Origin: Caldalkalibacillus mannanilyticus JCM 10596
Lineage (GTDB): Bacteria > Bacillota > Bacilli > Caldalkalibacillales > JCM-10596
Assembly (NCBI RefSeq): GCF_000615945.1
Contig: NZ_BAMO01000006.1
Coordinates: forward strand, 1-64,000
DNA length: 64,000 nt
Direction of reading: 5' to 3'
The notes under the pieces were generated by a model. It saw only the letters and a program-made list of their open reading frames with translations, did no database searches and was not told the DNA's origin. This document shows positions 48,346-58,002 of the stretch, in pieces. Numbering within the stretch: the first letter of the stretch is position 1; each line of letters starts with the position of its first letter. The translations under genes were made by a program, and so were the position numbers.

Positions 48346-48405
48346 AAATTTTAACTAGATTTTATATTAGCTATAAATAGTAAGAAATCCTTACTCCTTA
48401 CCCTT

Positions 48406-49212
48406 TCAACCAACCTTATACTCTAATCTAAGCTTATCGGCAACCATTGCAATAAATTCTGAGTTTGTTGGTTTAGCCTTATGACTATTTACAGTGTAAC
48501 CAAACATTTTGTTTAGAGATTCAACATTTCCTCTACTCCAAGCAACCTCGATCGCATGACGAATCGCACGCTCGACACGACTGGCGGTAGTATTGTATTT
48601 CTTAGCAATATCAGGATATAAAATCTTCGTAATGGAACCTAACAGTTCAAGGTTATTATAAACCATGGTGATGGCTTCACGAAGATATAGATACCCTTTA
48701 ATATGTGCAGGTACCCCGATTTCATGAATGATTCCAGTGATTCGTGCATCGATATTTTTTGCACTGTTTTTCACTATCGGTGCGTAGGAACGTGTCGTTA
48801 TTCCTAGAGCCATTGGAGAAACAGATGGTGTATCACCTGAAGCCGACAATTGACGAATTCGATTAGCTAAGATGTCCATCTCAAAAGGCTTTAATATATA
48901 GTAAGAAGCTCCTAGTTCTACTGCACGTTTTGTAATTTCCTCTTGTCCAAATGCTGTCAGCATAATAATCTTCGCTTGAGTCTGCACTTGGTCCATGCGG
49001 ATTTTTTCTAATACGGCTAATCCATCTAATCTCGGCATAATAATATCCAATATGATAATATCTGGCTGCTCAGTTTCCAATACCTCTAATACTTCGATAC
49101 CATTGTAGCCGACTCCAATGATCTCCATGTCTTCTTGCTCAGAAAAAAATTCAGTCATTAAATTAACAAACTCTCTATTATCATCTGCCATGACAATTTT
49201 TATTTTTTCCAA
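48406..49212 (-). CDS. spo0A: Sporulation master regulator Spo0A
   Basis: Spo0A~P turns on sporulation genes and represses abrB. The 268-residue protein has a receiver domain with acidic pair ADDN at 9-12, phosphorylated Asp56 in [13 protein letters not shown], Thr/Ala switch MLTAFGQ and Lys in YILKPFE. The C-terminal Spo0A DNA-binding domain has [40 protein letters not shown] and [15 protein letters not shown]. The start is TTG 49212 with GAGGAGG. A SigH-type promoter with a 0A box lies upstream. spoIVB precedes it, as in B. subtilis. Confidence 0.98.
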   Translation of the reverse strand: MEKIKIVMADDNREFVNLMTEFFSEQEDMEIIGVGYNGIEVLEVLETEQPDIIILDIIMPRLDGLAVLEKIRMDQVQTQAKIIMLTAFGQEEITKRAVELGASYYILKPFEMDILANRIRQLSASGDTPSVSPMALGITTRSYAPIVKNSAKNIDARITGIIHEIGVPAHIKGYLYLREAITMVYNNLELLGSITKILYPDIAKKYNTTASRVERAIRHAIEVAWSRGNVESLNKMFGYTVNSHKAKPTNSEFIAMVADKLRLEYKVG

Positions 49213-49264
49213 CCTAAACGTCCTCCTCTTTCTGAGTGCAAAAATACTCGATCTTATAAACTAG

Positions 49265-49293
49265 GTTTCGACGTTGTGTAAATAAGTTCCTTC
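49265..49293 (-). promoter_or_regulatory. SigH-type promoter of spo0A with overlapping 0A box
   Basis: On the minus strand GAAGGAACT (49285-49293), 12 bases, GTCGAAAC (49265-49272). The -10 overlaps a 0A-like box (CGTCGAAA). Further GTCGAA-like boxes lie upstream at 49357-49362 (GTCGAAAAA on the minus strand). This agrees with the known SigH-driven, autoregulated spo0A promoter. Confidence 0.65.
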
Positions 49294-49392
49294 TTTTTCA
49301 TGGTTATTATTTCAAAAAAAATTATTTCTCTGACAATTCGATGGGCTTCCGCCTTTTTCGACCCATGAAAATCATTTTTTGACATATGAACA

Positions 49393-49424
49393 ATGAAAAA
49401 CCAAAAGCTAACTCGCCTTTGGTT
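49393..49424 (-). terminator. Rho-independent terminator of spoIVB
   Basis: On the minus strand AAAACCAAAGGC and GCTTTTGGTTTTT pair around GAGTTA, overlapping the spoIVB stop, with a T tract. Confidence 0.8.
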
Positions 49425-50718
49425 TTTCAGTAGGTTTTAATTCAATTCCTGCATCTTGTAACATCCATTCAATAAAACATCCGTAGCCAGATGTGGGATC
49501 ATTGACAAACACATGGGTGACTGCTCCCACTAGTTTTCCATTCTGGATGATGGGGCTCCCACTCATCCCTTGAATAATTCCCCCAGTTTTCTCTAAGAGA
49601 ACAGGATCGGTCACTTTGATGACAAGCCCTTTTGTAGCAGGAAATTTTTGTTGCACAATTTCTGTTATTTCGATATCGAACTTCTCCACTTTTTGTCCTT
49701 CTACCACCGTTAATATGTGCGCTGGGCCTTTCTCAATTTCTTCACTTAAACCGATAGGGATGGCTTCATCCAAAATTCCATTATTGAGCTTTTGATGCAT
49801 GTGTCCAAATATTCCAAAAGGGGTATTTTTCTTAATATCTCCCAGAACGCCATCTTCGTGTCGAGCAAATTTCTCCCCTGGCTGTCCTTGTGCCCCTTTC
49901 TCAATGGAACTTACACTTGAATTAACGATCGTTCCATCTCCTACTAGAATCGGCTTCTGGGTATCTACATCAGATATAACATGACCTAAAGCCCCATAAG
50001 CTCCAGACTCTTCGTGATAAAAGGTAAGGGTCCCCACACCGGCTGCGGAATTTCTGATGTATAAACCAAGCCTATATTTTTCTTCCTTCTTGTCATATCT
50101 AGGCTGAATGGTTATATTTACTTTTTCTTTTCCCCTGAGAATCTCAAGCTTGATATCTTCACCGTTTTCTCCAGCTTCATTAGCAATATCTCCAATATCA
50201 TCTAGCTTTTCAATTTTGTTTCCGTTCATTTTAAGGATGACATCACCCACTCGAAGGTTTGCTTCTTCACCAGGTGATACTTTCCCTTGATCCGTTTCAA
50301 TAAAATGATGTCCTACTACTAAAGCTCCTGCTGAATTTAATTTAACACCTATGGTTTGTCCACCAGGATATACCTTGATATCTGGTAATACATTTACTTT
50401 AATCTTTTTCAGTGGAATACTGCCTAACTTAAATTGCAGTTCGGCGATCCCAGATTGTAATGCTTCTACATTCATGGCTGGTGATGCTTCAGATTCATCT
50501 TGGTCAAAACGCCCTACTTGAACGACTTCAGGATTGCTTGATGTTGCAGTACTCGAAACAGGCAGACTAAACTTTAGAACCGAAGATTTTCCTTCAAATA
50601 CCCTAATTTCTGTAGGGATTGAAGCAAAGTCTCGAAATGGTGTTGACATAATCACAAGGATGGTAAACACAATCAATATGGCACCTATACCTTTTTGCTT
50701 GTTCAGGAACAATGACAT
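49408..50718 (-). CDS. spoIVB: SpoIVB serine peptidase, sigma-K checkpoint
   Basis: SpoIVB is secreted by the forespore into the intermembrane space and triggers pro-SigK processing by SpoIVFB. The 436-residue protein has an N-terminal membrane anchor ([16 protein letters not shown]), a PDZ domain ([40 protein letters not shown]) and the S55 peptidase domain with His in [12 protein letters not shown] and Ser in [23 protein letters not shown] 50718 after AGGAGTG is used. Complete. SigF/SigG control is expected from the family. Confidence 0.96.
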   Translation of the reverse strand: MSLFLNKQKGIGAILIVFTILVIMSTPFRDFASIPTEIRVFEGKSSVLKFSLPVSSTATSSNPEVVQVGRFDQDESEASPAMNVEALQSGIAELQFKLGSIPLKKIKVNVLPDIKVYPGGQTIGVKLNSAGALVVGHHFIETDQGKVSPGEEANLRVGDVILKMNGNKIEKLDDIGDIANEAGENGEDIKLEILRGKEKVNITIQPRYDKKEEKYRLGLYIRNSAAGVGTLTFYHEESGAYGALGHVISDVDTQKPILVGDGTIVNSSVSSIEKGAQGQPGEKFARHEDGVLGDIKKNTPFGIFGHMHQKLNNGILDEAIPIGLSEEIEKGPAHILTVVEGQKVEKFDIEITEIVQQKFPATKGLVIKVTDPVLLEKTGGIIQGMSGSPIIQNGKLVGAVTHVFVNDPTSGYGCFIEWMLQDAGIELKPTEKPKAS

Positions 50719-50803
50719 CACACTCCTACTTCCCTACCTACACCTCCAAATTGCTGTATCTATAATGTTGCCTTCGTAACACGGAATTATAACTAAAAAA
50801 TAA

Positions 50804-50832
50804 GTAAAAAAGCCACCCTTTTATGGATAGCT
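50804..50832 (-). terminator. Rho-independent terminator of recN
   Basis: On the minus strand AGCTATCC and GGGTGGCT pair (with G-U) around ATAAAA, followed by six T, 17 bases after the recN stop. Confidence 0.75.
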
Positions 50833-50848
50833 TCCCCTCTTCTCTTCC

Positions 50849-52567
50849 TTATTTTTCTTTCATTCTTCTCGCTGCCTCTAATAGTTCCATGGCAAAATTA
50901 ACTGTACCCTCGGTTATTTCTGCCCCACTCATCATTCTGGCTAGCTCTTGAACCCTTTCCTGATCCGAAATAGGGACAACATTGGTTATGGTTTGATTAT
51001 TTTTAAATTCTTTTGAGATGTACAAATGAACATCAGACATTGCTGCTACTTGAGCATGATGGGAGATACATAATACCTGCTGATGCTGTGAAAGCGTATG
51101 AAGCTTTTCTGCCATTGCCTGAGCAACTCGTCCGCTAACACCCGTATCCACCTCATCAAAGATCAACGTGGTGACCGACTCGACTTGAGAGAAGACAGAT
51201 TTAAGAGCCAACATCAGCCTAGCTAACTCCCCGCCTGAAGCGATCTTTGAGATTGGCTTCAGAGGCTCCCCTGGATTAGGCGAGATTAAAATTTGGACAT
51301 CATCCCAGCCCTCTTGTTTTATGTAACGTGTTTCTGCATTCACTTCTACGGCGACTCCCGTAGTGAGTGGCTGAATGTGTATGGCAATTTCTGTTTGATC
51401 CATGAATAATCCCTGTAACTCTTCCTTAATATGAGTCACTAATCTCTGGGCTACCGCTTGGCGAATCTCAGTTAGGTTTCGGGCTTCAATAATGAGATCC
51501 ATGGCGATTTCATGCTGCTCTTTTTTCAATTCATCAACGCGCTCTTCACGGTTTTCAATGGTATCTAATTCTTCTTCGATCTTGGAGGCATATTCCAAAA
51601 TAGCTGAAACATCCCTTCCGTACTTTCGTTTTAACTGCTCAAGCTCCACTAGCCTACTCTCGATGATATTCAACTCTTGAGGCTCAAATTCGATATAGTG
51701 CTGGTATTTGCGTAATTCCTGGGTTACTTCCTCTAGCTGAAAATAAATACTCTCCACTTGTTTAGTTACAGGTTCTAGCTCCTCATCAATATGAGATAGC
51801 TCTTCTAAGGCATTCATTGCCTGTGTAAGAGAATCTAAGGCTCTACTATCTCCACTTAAGGCTTGATAAGAACTTGAAATACCTGAAAACAGCTTTTCAG
51901 CATAACGGATTTTTCTCTTTTCTTGGTTAAGCCGTTCGTCTTCCCCTATTTCTAACTCCGCCTGTTGAATCTCATCTAATTGAAAACGCAACAAATCGAG
52001 CCGGTGGGCTAATTCCTTTTCATTTTCCGTCAGCTTCTGTAGTGTATCTGTTATTTTTTTGTACTTTCTATAGAGATCCTTATATTCCTTCTTATGTACC
52101 TCGATCTCATCCCTCCCATACCCATCTAACAAGGAGAGATACTTTTCCTCATGCATTAAAAGCTGATGTTCATGTTGCCCATGGATATCCAGAAGAGCTT
52201 GTCCAACCTCACGTAAAATCGCAAGCGTTACCAACTTCCCATTAATCCGGCATATACTTTTTCCTTGGATGCTGATATCTCTGCGAAGAATTAAGCTATT
52301 TTCTTCTATTTCTATACCTAACTCATATAATAAGGCTTGGACTGGGTGATCTATAGGGAGTTGAAAAAACCCTTCTATTTCCGCTTTTTTCTCACCATGT
52401 CGAATGTAATCTATAGAGGATCTTCCACCAATTAATAACGAAATCGCATCCAAAACAATGGATTTACCTGCTCCCGTTTCCCCCGTCATAACAGTTAATC
52501 CTTCTTGAAATGAGAGGTCAAGCTGAGGAATAATAGCAAAATTACGAATGGATAATTCAATTAGCAT
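50849..52567 (-). CDS. recN: DNA repair protein RecN
   Basis: RecN is an SMC-like ATPase recruited early to double-strand breaks. The 572-residue protein has Walker A VMTGETGAGKSIVLDAISLL, a central coiled coil of about 250 residues with many Glu, Leu and Arg, the signature ISKIASGGELARLMLALK and Walker B TLIFDEVDTGVSG, followed by CISHHAQVAAMSD. ATG 52567 has GTGAGGG upstream; a GTG at 52579 overlaps that site. It follows argR, the B. subtilis order. Confidence 0.96.
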   Translation of the reverse strand: MLIELSIRNFAIIPQLDLSFQEGLTVMTGETGAGKSIVLDAISLLIGGRSSIDYIRHGEKKAEIEGFFQLPIDHPVQALLYELGIEIEENSLILRRDISIQGKSICRINGKLVTLAILREVGQALLDIHGQHEHQLLMHEEKYLSLLDGYGRDEIEVHKKEYKDLYRKYKKITDTLQKLTENEKELAHRLDLLRFQLDEIQQAELEIGEDERLNQEKRKIRYAEKLFSGISSSYQALSGDSRALDSLTQAMNALEELSHIDEELEPVTKQVESIYFQLEEVTQELRKYQHYIEFEPQELNIIESRLVELEQLKRKYGRDVSAILEYASKIEEELDTIENREERVDELKKEQHEIAMDLIIEARNLTEIRQAVAQRLVTHIKEELQGLFMDQTEIAIHIQPLTTGVAVEVNAETRYIKQEGWDDVQILISPNPGEPLKPISKIASGGELARLMLALKSVFSQVESVTTLIFDEVDTGVSGRVAQAMAEKLHTLSQHQQVLCISHHAQVAAMSDVHLYISKEFKNNQTITNVVPISDQERVQELARMMSGAEITEGTVNFAMELLEAARRMKEK

Positions 52568-52595
52568 GGTTTCCCTCACCCAGTTTCTTTATTTT

Positions 52596-53045
52596 TTACA
52601 GCATATCTAAAAAACGTTGAACAATGAGAGGTGTATCCTCTTTCTCTTTACAAATGATCAAGATCGTGTCGTCTCCACTTATATTCCCCATGATCTCTGG
52701 CCATTCTAAATGATCAACCAGTACACCAACCGTATTGGCATTCCCCGGAAGTGTTCTAATGACGATTAGGTTCTCTGTGTGATCCACACTGACAAAGCTA
52801 TCTACAAGGACTCTCTTCAGCTTTTGTAACGGATTGTATCTCTGATCCGCTGGTAGAGAGTATTTATATCTGCCATCCGAAAGTGGAACCTTGATCAGGC
52901 TCAATTCTTTAATATCTCTTGAAACCGTTGCTTGAGTTACATTAAACCCGGCATTTCTAAGAACATCGACTAAATCATCTTGTGTTTCGATTTCATTCTT
53001 GGTTACGATTTCTCTGATTCTAATATGCCTTTGCGCTTTATTCAT
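52596..53045 (-). CDS. argR: Arginine repressor ArgR (AhrC)
   Basis: A 149-residue hexameric arginine-responsive regulator. The N-terminal winged helix shows [20 protein letters not shown] and [17 protein letters not shown]. The C-terminal trimer domain has the arginine-binding region [20 protein letters not shown] and [12 protein letters not shown]. Complete, RBS AAGGAAGGGGAA. It represses arginine synthesis and activates catabolism in the presence of arginine. Located between nadK and recN, as in other Bacilli. Confidence 0.95.
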   Translation of the reverse strand: MNKAQRHIRIREIVTKNEIETQDDLVDVLRNAGFNVTQATVSRDIKELSLIKVPLSDGRYKYSLPADQRYNPLQKLKRVLVDSFVSVDHTENLIVIRTLPGNANTVGVLVDHLEWPEIMGNISGDDTILIICKEKEDTPLIVQRFLDML

Positions 53046-53059
53046 GCTTTCCCCTTCCT

Positions 53060-53920
53060 TTACTCACCCTGATGAAATTTGTTTTTTATGACGTCAAAGA
53101 AGCTCCGATCCTTCCACTTAATTAGCTTTGTTGAGTAAGGTGCTCGTCTTATTTTTATTTTATCTAAAATTTCTAGTTGATAACCGATTTGCCCATCAAT
53201 AGATAAGCCTATTTCTTGATGAGTGGCATTTACTTCGATTGTAATTTCTTCCTGATCACTCAAAATGATCGGTCTGGCTGTTAAGCTATGGGAACAAACG
53301 GGAGTTAATAGGATGGCATTCATATTCGGCGCAACAATAGGCCCGCCTGCTGACATCGAATAAGCAGTAGAGCCTGTCGGACTAGAAATGATAAGACCGT
53401 CTCCAAAAAAAGTATTTAGTACTTTATTGTATAAATAAACATGACATGTAATCATCCTACTATAGGAGCCCTTAGCAATTCCAATATCGTTAAGGGCAAT
53501 CCATTTTTCAATTGTTTTCCCTTCTCTAATAAGCTCTGCCTCAAGCATCATTCGATTCTCTGTTTCGTATCTTTCCTCATGAATCGCTTCAATAAGTTGC
53601 GGAAGATCATCAGGCTCGGCTTCCGATAAAAAACCCAGATGCCCTAAGTTGATTCCCAAGATGGGAATATGATATCGAGCAAAATCTCTGGCAATCCCTA
53701 AAATCGTTCCATCTCCACCAAAAGCAAACAAAATGTCTACATTCTCATGAAACTGCTCATAAGGAACTGACAAATCTTCACGCCCAATATGGTTAGCAAC
53801 TCGCGGTTCTACTAAAACCTTAAAGCCTTTCTTCTCCATCTGAGGAATAAGTTCTCTTGCCACAATTAAGGCTTTTGGTTTTCCACGATTGATAAAAAGT
53901 CCAATTCGTCTTTGGGTCAT
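53060..53920 (-). CDS. nadK: NAD kinase
   Basis: NadK phosphorylates NAD to NADP. The 286-residue protein has the GGDGT motif ([17 protein letters not shown]), the NE-type and glycine region [14 protein letters not shown], and [18 protein letters not shown]. The C-terminal beta-sandwich follows with [16 protein letters not shown]. Complete; ATG 53920 has GGAGGAG upstream. It belongs to the tlyA-nadK-argR-recN series and overlaps none of its neighbours. Confidence 0.96.
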   Translation of the reverse strand: MTQRRIGLFINRGKPKALIVARELIPQMEKKGFKVLVEPRVANHIGREDLSVPYEQFHENVDILFAFGGDGTILGIARDFARYHIPILGINLGHLGFLSEAEPDDLPQLIEAIHEERYETENRMMLEAELIREGKTIEKWIALNDIGIAKGSYSRMITCHVYLYNKVLNTFFGDGLIISSPTGSTAYSMSAGGPIVAPNMNAILLTPVCSHSLTARPIILSDQEEITIEVNATHQEIGLSIDGQIGYQLEILDKIKIRRAPYSTKLIKWKDRSFFDVIKNKFHQGE

Positions 53921-53947
53921 TATTCCCTACTCCTCCTCTTCCCCATT

Positions 53948-54784
53948 TTAAGAGTTAAATTGTTGATGAGCAGCCTCTACTCTCTCATTGATTATTCCCT
54001 CAATTGGTTCATCTAGATGGAAGCTGGTTTGGTCCCCTTGTCCGCTTTGATTGCTAAGATGCAATAAGAACTCTATGTTCCCTTCTCCTCCAGTAATCGG
54101 CGAAAAGTCCAAACCTTTAAACTGAAATCCAACCTTTGTCGCCGTTTCGATCGTTTTCTGTAAAACAGCTTTATGGATACTTGGTTCTCTAACGACCCCT
54201 TTTTTTCCTACCTGCTCTCGACCTGCCTCAAATTGTGGTTTGACTAATGTCATGATTTCAGCATTTGTATCTAAAAGTGAAAATAAAGGAGGAAGAATTA
54301 AACTCAAAGAAATAAATGAAACGTCAATCGTTGCCATCTGCGGAAGTCCATAGCCAAGATCTTCAGGCTTTACATAGCGAAAGTTGGTACGCTCCATCAC
54401 AATCACACGCTCATCTTCACGTAATTTCCAATCTAATTGTCCATAGCCTACATCTAGAGCGTATACTTTTTTTGCTCCATTTTGCAAGGCGCAATCGGTA
54501 AAACCGCCTGTTGAGGCACCAATATCTAGAACGATCTTATCTCTAAAGTCTAGGTTAAAGGCTTCAATTGCTTTCTCTAATTTTAAGCCACCTCTACTGA
54601 CATATTTCAGTGGAGAGCCCTTGACCTCTAGAGGGGTATCTATACTGATCTTTGTTCCTGGTTTATCCATTCTTTCTAATTTTGAAAAAACCAAACCTGC
54701 CATAACGGCACGCTTGGCTTTTTCTCTACTATCAAAAAAACCACGTTGTACAAGCAAAGCATCAATTCTCTCTTTTGAAGACAT
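53948..54784 (-). CDS. tlyA: TlyA-family rRNA 2'-O-ribose methyltransferase (YqxC)
   Basis: A 278-residue protein with an N-terminal S4 RNA-binding domain (RIDALLVQRGFFDSREKAKR, SPLKYVSRGGLKLEKAI) and an FtsJ/RrmJ Rossmann methyltransferase domain (VLDIGASTGGFTDCALQNGA for SAM, VYALDVGYGQLDWKLR, IDVSFISLSLILPPL, LVKPQFEAGREQVGKKG). TlyA modifies 16S and 23S rRNA in Mycobacterium; the Bacillus ortholog (YqxC) is less studied. It starts 3 bases after the dxs stop. Confidence 0.92.
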   Translation of the reverse strand: MSSKERIDALLVQRGFFDSREKAKRAVMAGLVFSKLERMDKPGTKISIDTPLEVKGSPLKYVSRGGLKLEKAIEAFNLDFRDKIVLDIGASTGGFTDCALQNGAKKVYALDVGYGQLDWKLREDERVIVMERTNFRYVKPEDLGYGLPQMATIDVSFISLSLILPPLFSLLDTNAEIMTLVKPQFEAGREQVGKKGVVREPSIHKAVLQKTIETATKVGFQFKGLDFSPITGGEGNIEFLLHLSNQSGQGDQTSFHLDEPIEGIINERVEAAHQQFNS

Positions 54785-54786
54785 AA

Positions 54787-56678
54787 CTACGCCCTTTTCA
54801 CTTTTCTGTCAGAGGAAAGGATCATCGCTCTGACATGATGCACTATTTTTTCTACAGTAAGACCTGCTTCTTCTCTTTGCTCATTTACATTACCGTGTTC
54901 AATAAATTCATCTTGTACACCCATTCGCTTTAATTGAACAGGGATCTCTTGGTCGTTAAAAAACTCCAGAACAGCACTACCAAATCCACCCGCAAGAGCG
55001 TGTTCCTCTACAGTTAAAAACTTGAAGCCTTGACCAGCCATTTTTTTCAGCATAGATTGATCTAGTGGTTTAATAAAACGAGCATTAACAATATGTGGCT
55101 TCAGTCCTTCTCTTGATAACTGTTCAGCTGCTTTTTGAGCCAGTTGCACCATCGGTCCAACGGCTAGAATAGCTAGCTGATTTCCTTCTTCAACGACTTC
55201 CCAGGTTCCTTCTTCAATTAGCTGGAATTGCTCATCAATAGGTACGCCTAGTCCTGTTCCTCTAGGATAGCGTACAGCTACAGGACCTTCCATCATTAAA
55301 GAGGTGTAGAGAAGATTTCTAAATTCATTCTCATCCTTACCCATAGCAATCTTCATATTAGGTAAATGTCTTAGAAACGAAATATCATAAACACCATGAT
55401 GAGTTTCACCATCCGCCCCTACAAAGCCAGCACGGTCAATGGCAAATGTCACATCGAGGTTCTGTCTAGCGATATCATGCACGATTTGATCATACCCTCG
55501 TTGAAGAAACGTCGAGTAAATGGTACAAATCGGTTTCGCTCCTTGTGTCGCAAGTCCTCCACTCATCGTTGTGGCATGCTGCTCGGCAATCCCTACGTCA
55601 AAGAAACGCTCTGGATAAATCTGAGCAAACTCATTCATTCCTGATCCAGAGGACATCGCAGGCGTTACCGCCACCATTTCAGGAACCACCTCAGCCAAGT
55701 CTAATAAGGCCTTACCAAATACTTTTTTATAATCTGGCGGTCCCCCTACACTTTTAATCATTTCACCTGATTCGATTTTGTACGGGCTAGCTCCGTGCCA
55801 AGCATCGGAATCGGCTTCAGCCGGTCCGTATCCCTTTCCCTTCTTGGTGATGACATGAAGCAATACGGGACCTTGAATCTTTTTCGCTTGTTTCATACAG
55901 GTTTGTAATTCTTCTATGTTATGCCCATCTATAGGACCTAGGTAAGTATAGCCTAACTCTTCAAAGAAAATTCCTGATACAAGAAGGTACTTCAGGATAT
56001 CCTTGACTCTTTCTGCCGTTTTGGCTAAGGTACCCCCTACAGCTGGAATTTTCTTCAACAGGCTTTCAAGCTCTTCTTTCGCCCACTTGTATTGTTTCGC
56101 GGTTCTTAATTTACCCAAATGATTATGAAGCGCTCCCACATTTGGAGAGATGGACATTTCATTATCGTTAAGAACAACGATCAGATTCTTTTTCTCATGC
56201 CCGATATGATTTAAGCTTCTAGAGCCATTCCTCCCGTCATAGCTCCATCTCCAATAATCGCTATAACATGATTCTTTTCCTGACGTAGATCGCGCGCAAT
56301 CGCCATCCCCATCGCGGCTGAAAGGGAGGTACTACTATGTCCCGCTTCCCAGACATCATGTTCACTTTCACGCATCTTAGGAAACCCACAAAGTCCTTTG
56401 TATTGACGCAATGTATCAAACTTGTCCATGCGACCTGTTAGCATTTTATGAACATAAGCTTGATGTCCCACATCCCAAATCAATTTATCCTTTGGTGATT
56501 CAAACAGTTGGTGTAAAACAAGGGTTAATTCAACTACACCCAAATTAGGTGCCAAATGACCTCCAGTAACAGCTAGCTTTTCAATCAGAAAGCTTCTGAT
56601 TTCGCCAGCAATCTTCTCTAATTGAGTTGTACTCAAACCTTTTAGTTGACTAGGACACGTAATTTCTTTGAGGTGCAT
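54787..56678 (-). CDS. dxs: 1-deoxy-D-xylulose-5-phosphate synthase (frameshifted)
   Basis: Dxs condenses pyruvate and glyceraldehyde-3-phosphate, the first step of the MEP isoprenoid pathway, on TPP. The first frame carries [50 protein letters not shown] and [18 protein letters not shown] missing near 56212 (TT for TTT) breaks the frame; after repair [20 protein letters not shown] continues through [31 protein letters not shown] and [11 protein letters not shown]. Repaired length is 630 residues. ATG 56678 follows GTGAGGG. Essential in most Bacilli, so a true frameshift is improbable. Confidence 0.95.
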
Positions 56679-56692
56679 AGTTACCCTCACTT

Positions 56693-57310
56693 TCATTTTT
56701 TTTGCTTATCTTCTTTGTTTTTAGACTTTCCATTAAAAATTTTTATATGAAATTTATGGTCTAATTGGTAGAAAACCTTGCCTACAATTAATAAAATATC
56801 AGTAGAATAATAAATGGCAACAGACTTGCCAATGGCTTTGCCTCCTACCGTTAAGGCAGCTACAAGACTGGCAAATGTAACGAAGATGATCGAGTGCAGC
56901 ATAGAATCTTCCGCTTGACCCATTTCATACACCAAGCGAAGGACCACTACAGCACTTGCCGTTCCACTAATGATTCCACTAATGTCTCCAATCACATCAT
57001 TACAGAAGCTAGAGAATCGGTCTGCATTTCGACAGATTTGAATCGCCTCTCTTGCTCCAACCACCTTCTCTGAAGCCATCGCATGAAAGGGGACTTCATT
57101 CGCTGCTGTTGCTGCAATACCAATGGCATCGAATACAATCCCTATTAAGATGATCATAAGAACAACGATAATCCCGAGTGCTACACTTACACCATTCAAT
57201 ACAGCAGAAGAAACGATTGAGAAAATTGCCGCTAACACAAGGGTGGTAACGGCAATCAGTGAACTCCATCTTAATGTATGTTTATAAGAGAATTTCATAT
57301 TTATGATCAT
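56693..57310 (-). CDS. oapA: OLE RNA-associated membrane protein OapA
   Basis: A 205-residue protein with four hydrophobic spans ([72 protein letters not shown]). The core [20 protein letters not shown] with [20 protein letters not shown] resembles the DUF21/CNNM transporter domain, and a basic tail ([11 protein letters not shown]) could contact RNA. Position directly after the OLE RNA and before dxs is that of oapA in Bacillus halodurans. OapA forms a membrane complex with OLE RNA. ATG 57310 has a close AGGGG; ATG 57298 is the alternative. Confidence 0.85.
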   Translation of the reverse strand: MIINMKFSYKHTLRWSSLIAVTTLVLAAIFSIVSSAVLNGVSVALGIIVVLMIILIGIVFDAIGIAATAANEVPFHAMASEKVVGAREAIQICRNADRFSSFCNDVIGDISGIISGTASAVVVLRLVYEMGQAEDSMLHSIIFVTFASLVAALTVGGKAIGKSVAIYYSTDILLIVGKVFYQLDHKFHIKIFNGKSKNKEDKQKK

Positions 57311-57339
57311 TTTCCCCTTTTTGCATTATGTAGCAATAT

Positions 57340-57945
57340 TGGATGGTCACTTTAAGAGTAAAAACTACGGCTTAGGTCCAGTAGGTTTTCCCAAGCAGAC
57401 ACCAAAGCGTTGCCACTCTGGCGGTTTCCCTTTACGTCCACTTTAGCGTTGTCACCAAGCGCTAGACTGGATTACCACTTAGTCCGTACTATAATCCCCA
57501 TAAAGTGTCGTTAGAACAGTCTAGGAGTTTTCCTCAACAACCCTTAACCTTCCTTAGCCTCTTTTGCAGATTAGATTTCAAATAGAAATGCAATTAAATT
57601 ATTTGGCCAAATAATTTAACGCCTGTTACCTATTATCCCCTCTACATCCACTCAAGGCAGGCTACGCTGTTAGCAAGACTCCCATAGGTCCGCTTCAACA
57701 GGTTCATACCCCAAGCCATACTCTTTGTGCGCTGACATCGAGCACGCACTTGGGCCTCCGCGGAAGTAGGGTCTACGCCCACATGCCATTGTGGATCGCC
57801 CTACAACCTTAACTCCCAGCATAAACCCCCGACTGGGCGTCGAAAGCCTACACCAGGAACTTCATCGATGTGCCCTTTAACGGATTTTTAGGCCCGTCTT
57901 CAGGAAGAGTAGGTTGACTAGAATACTGCACCACCCAAATTATGT
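57340..57945 (-). ncRNA. ole: OLE RNA (ornate, large, extremophilic RNA)
   Basis: The 690 bases between ispA and oapA contain no credible gene but are GC-rich and highly structured relative to other intergenic DNA here. On the minus strand segments such as GGGTATGAACCTGTTGAAGC, GACCTATGGGAGTCTTGC and GGAAACCGCCAGAGTGGCAA look like OLE RNA. Size (about 600), location between ispA and a DUF21-like gene followed by dxs, and a SigA promoter immediately upstream all fit. OLE RNA is a large noncoding RNA at the membrane with OapA, linked to cold, ethanol and magnesium stress. Both ends are estimates; I see no terminator before oapA. Confidence 0.88.
57594..57619. repeat. Perfect 26-base palindrome inside the OLE RNA
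   Basis: TTAAATTATTTGG is followed at once by its reverse complement CCAAATAATTTAA. In the RNA it would fold as an AU-rich hairpin of about 11 bp with a small loop. Confidence 0.85.
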
Positions 57946-57951
57946 ATTGAA

Positions 57952-57980
57952 ATTATACCATGAAATAGACAAGGGCTCAA
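57952..57980 (-). promoter_or_regulatory. SigA-type promoter of the OLE RNA
   Basis: On the minus strand TTGAGC (57975-57980) and a perfect TATAAT (57952-57957) are 17 bases apart, placing the RNA start near 57945. It lies just after the ispA stop. Confidence 0.75.
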
Positions 57981-58002
57981 TGTGAATATTAGGAACTAAG
58001 AA

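Noticed and set aside
54787-56678. dxs as a true pseudogene
   Set aside because: One missing T explains the break, both halves are fully conserved, and the gene is normally essential. The same type of break recurs in twelve other genes.
57311-58002. rRNA fragment, tmRNA, RNase P or 6S RNA in the ispA-oapA gap
   Set aside because: None of their signature segments (such as tmRNA tag frame or the RNase P core) was seen, while length and neighbours match the OLE RNA.
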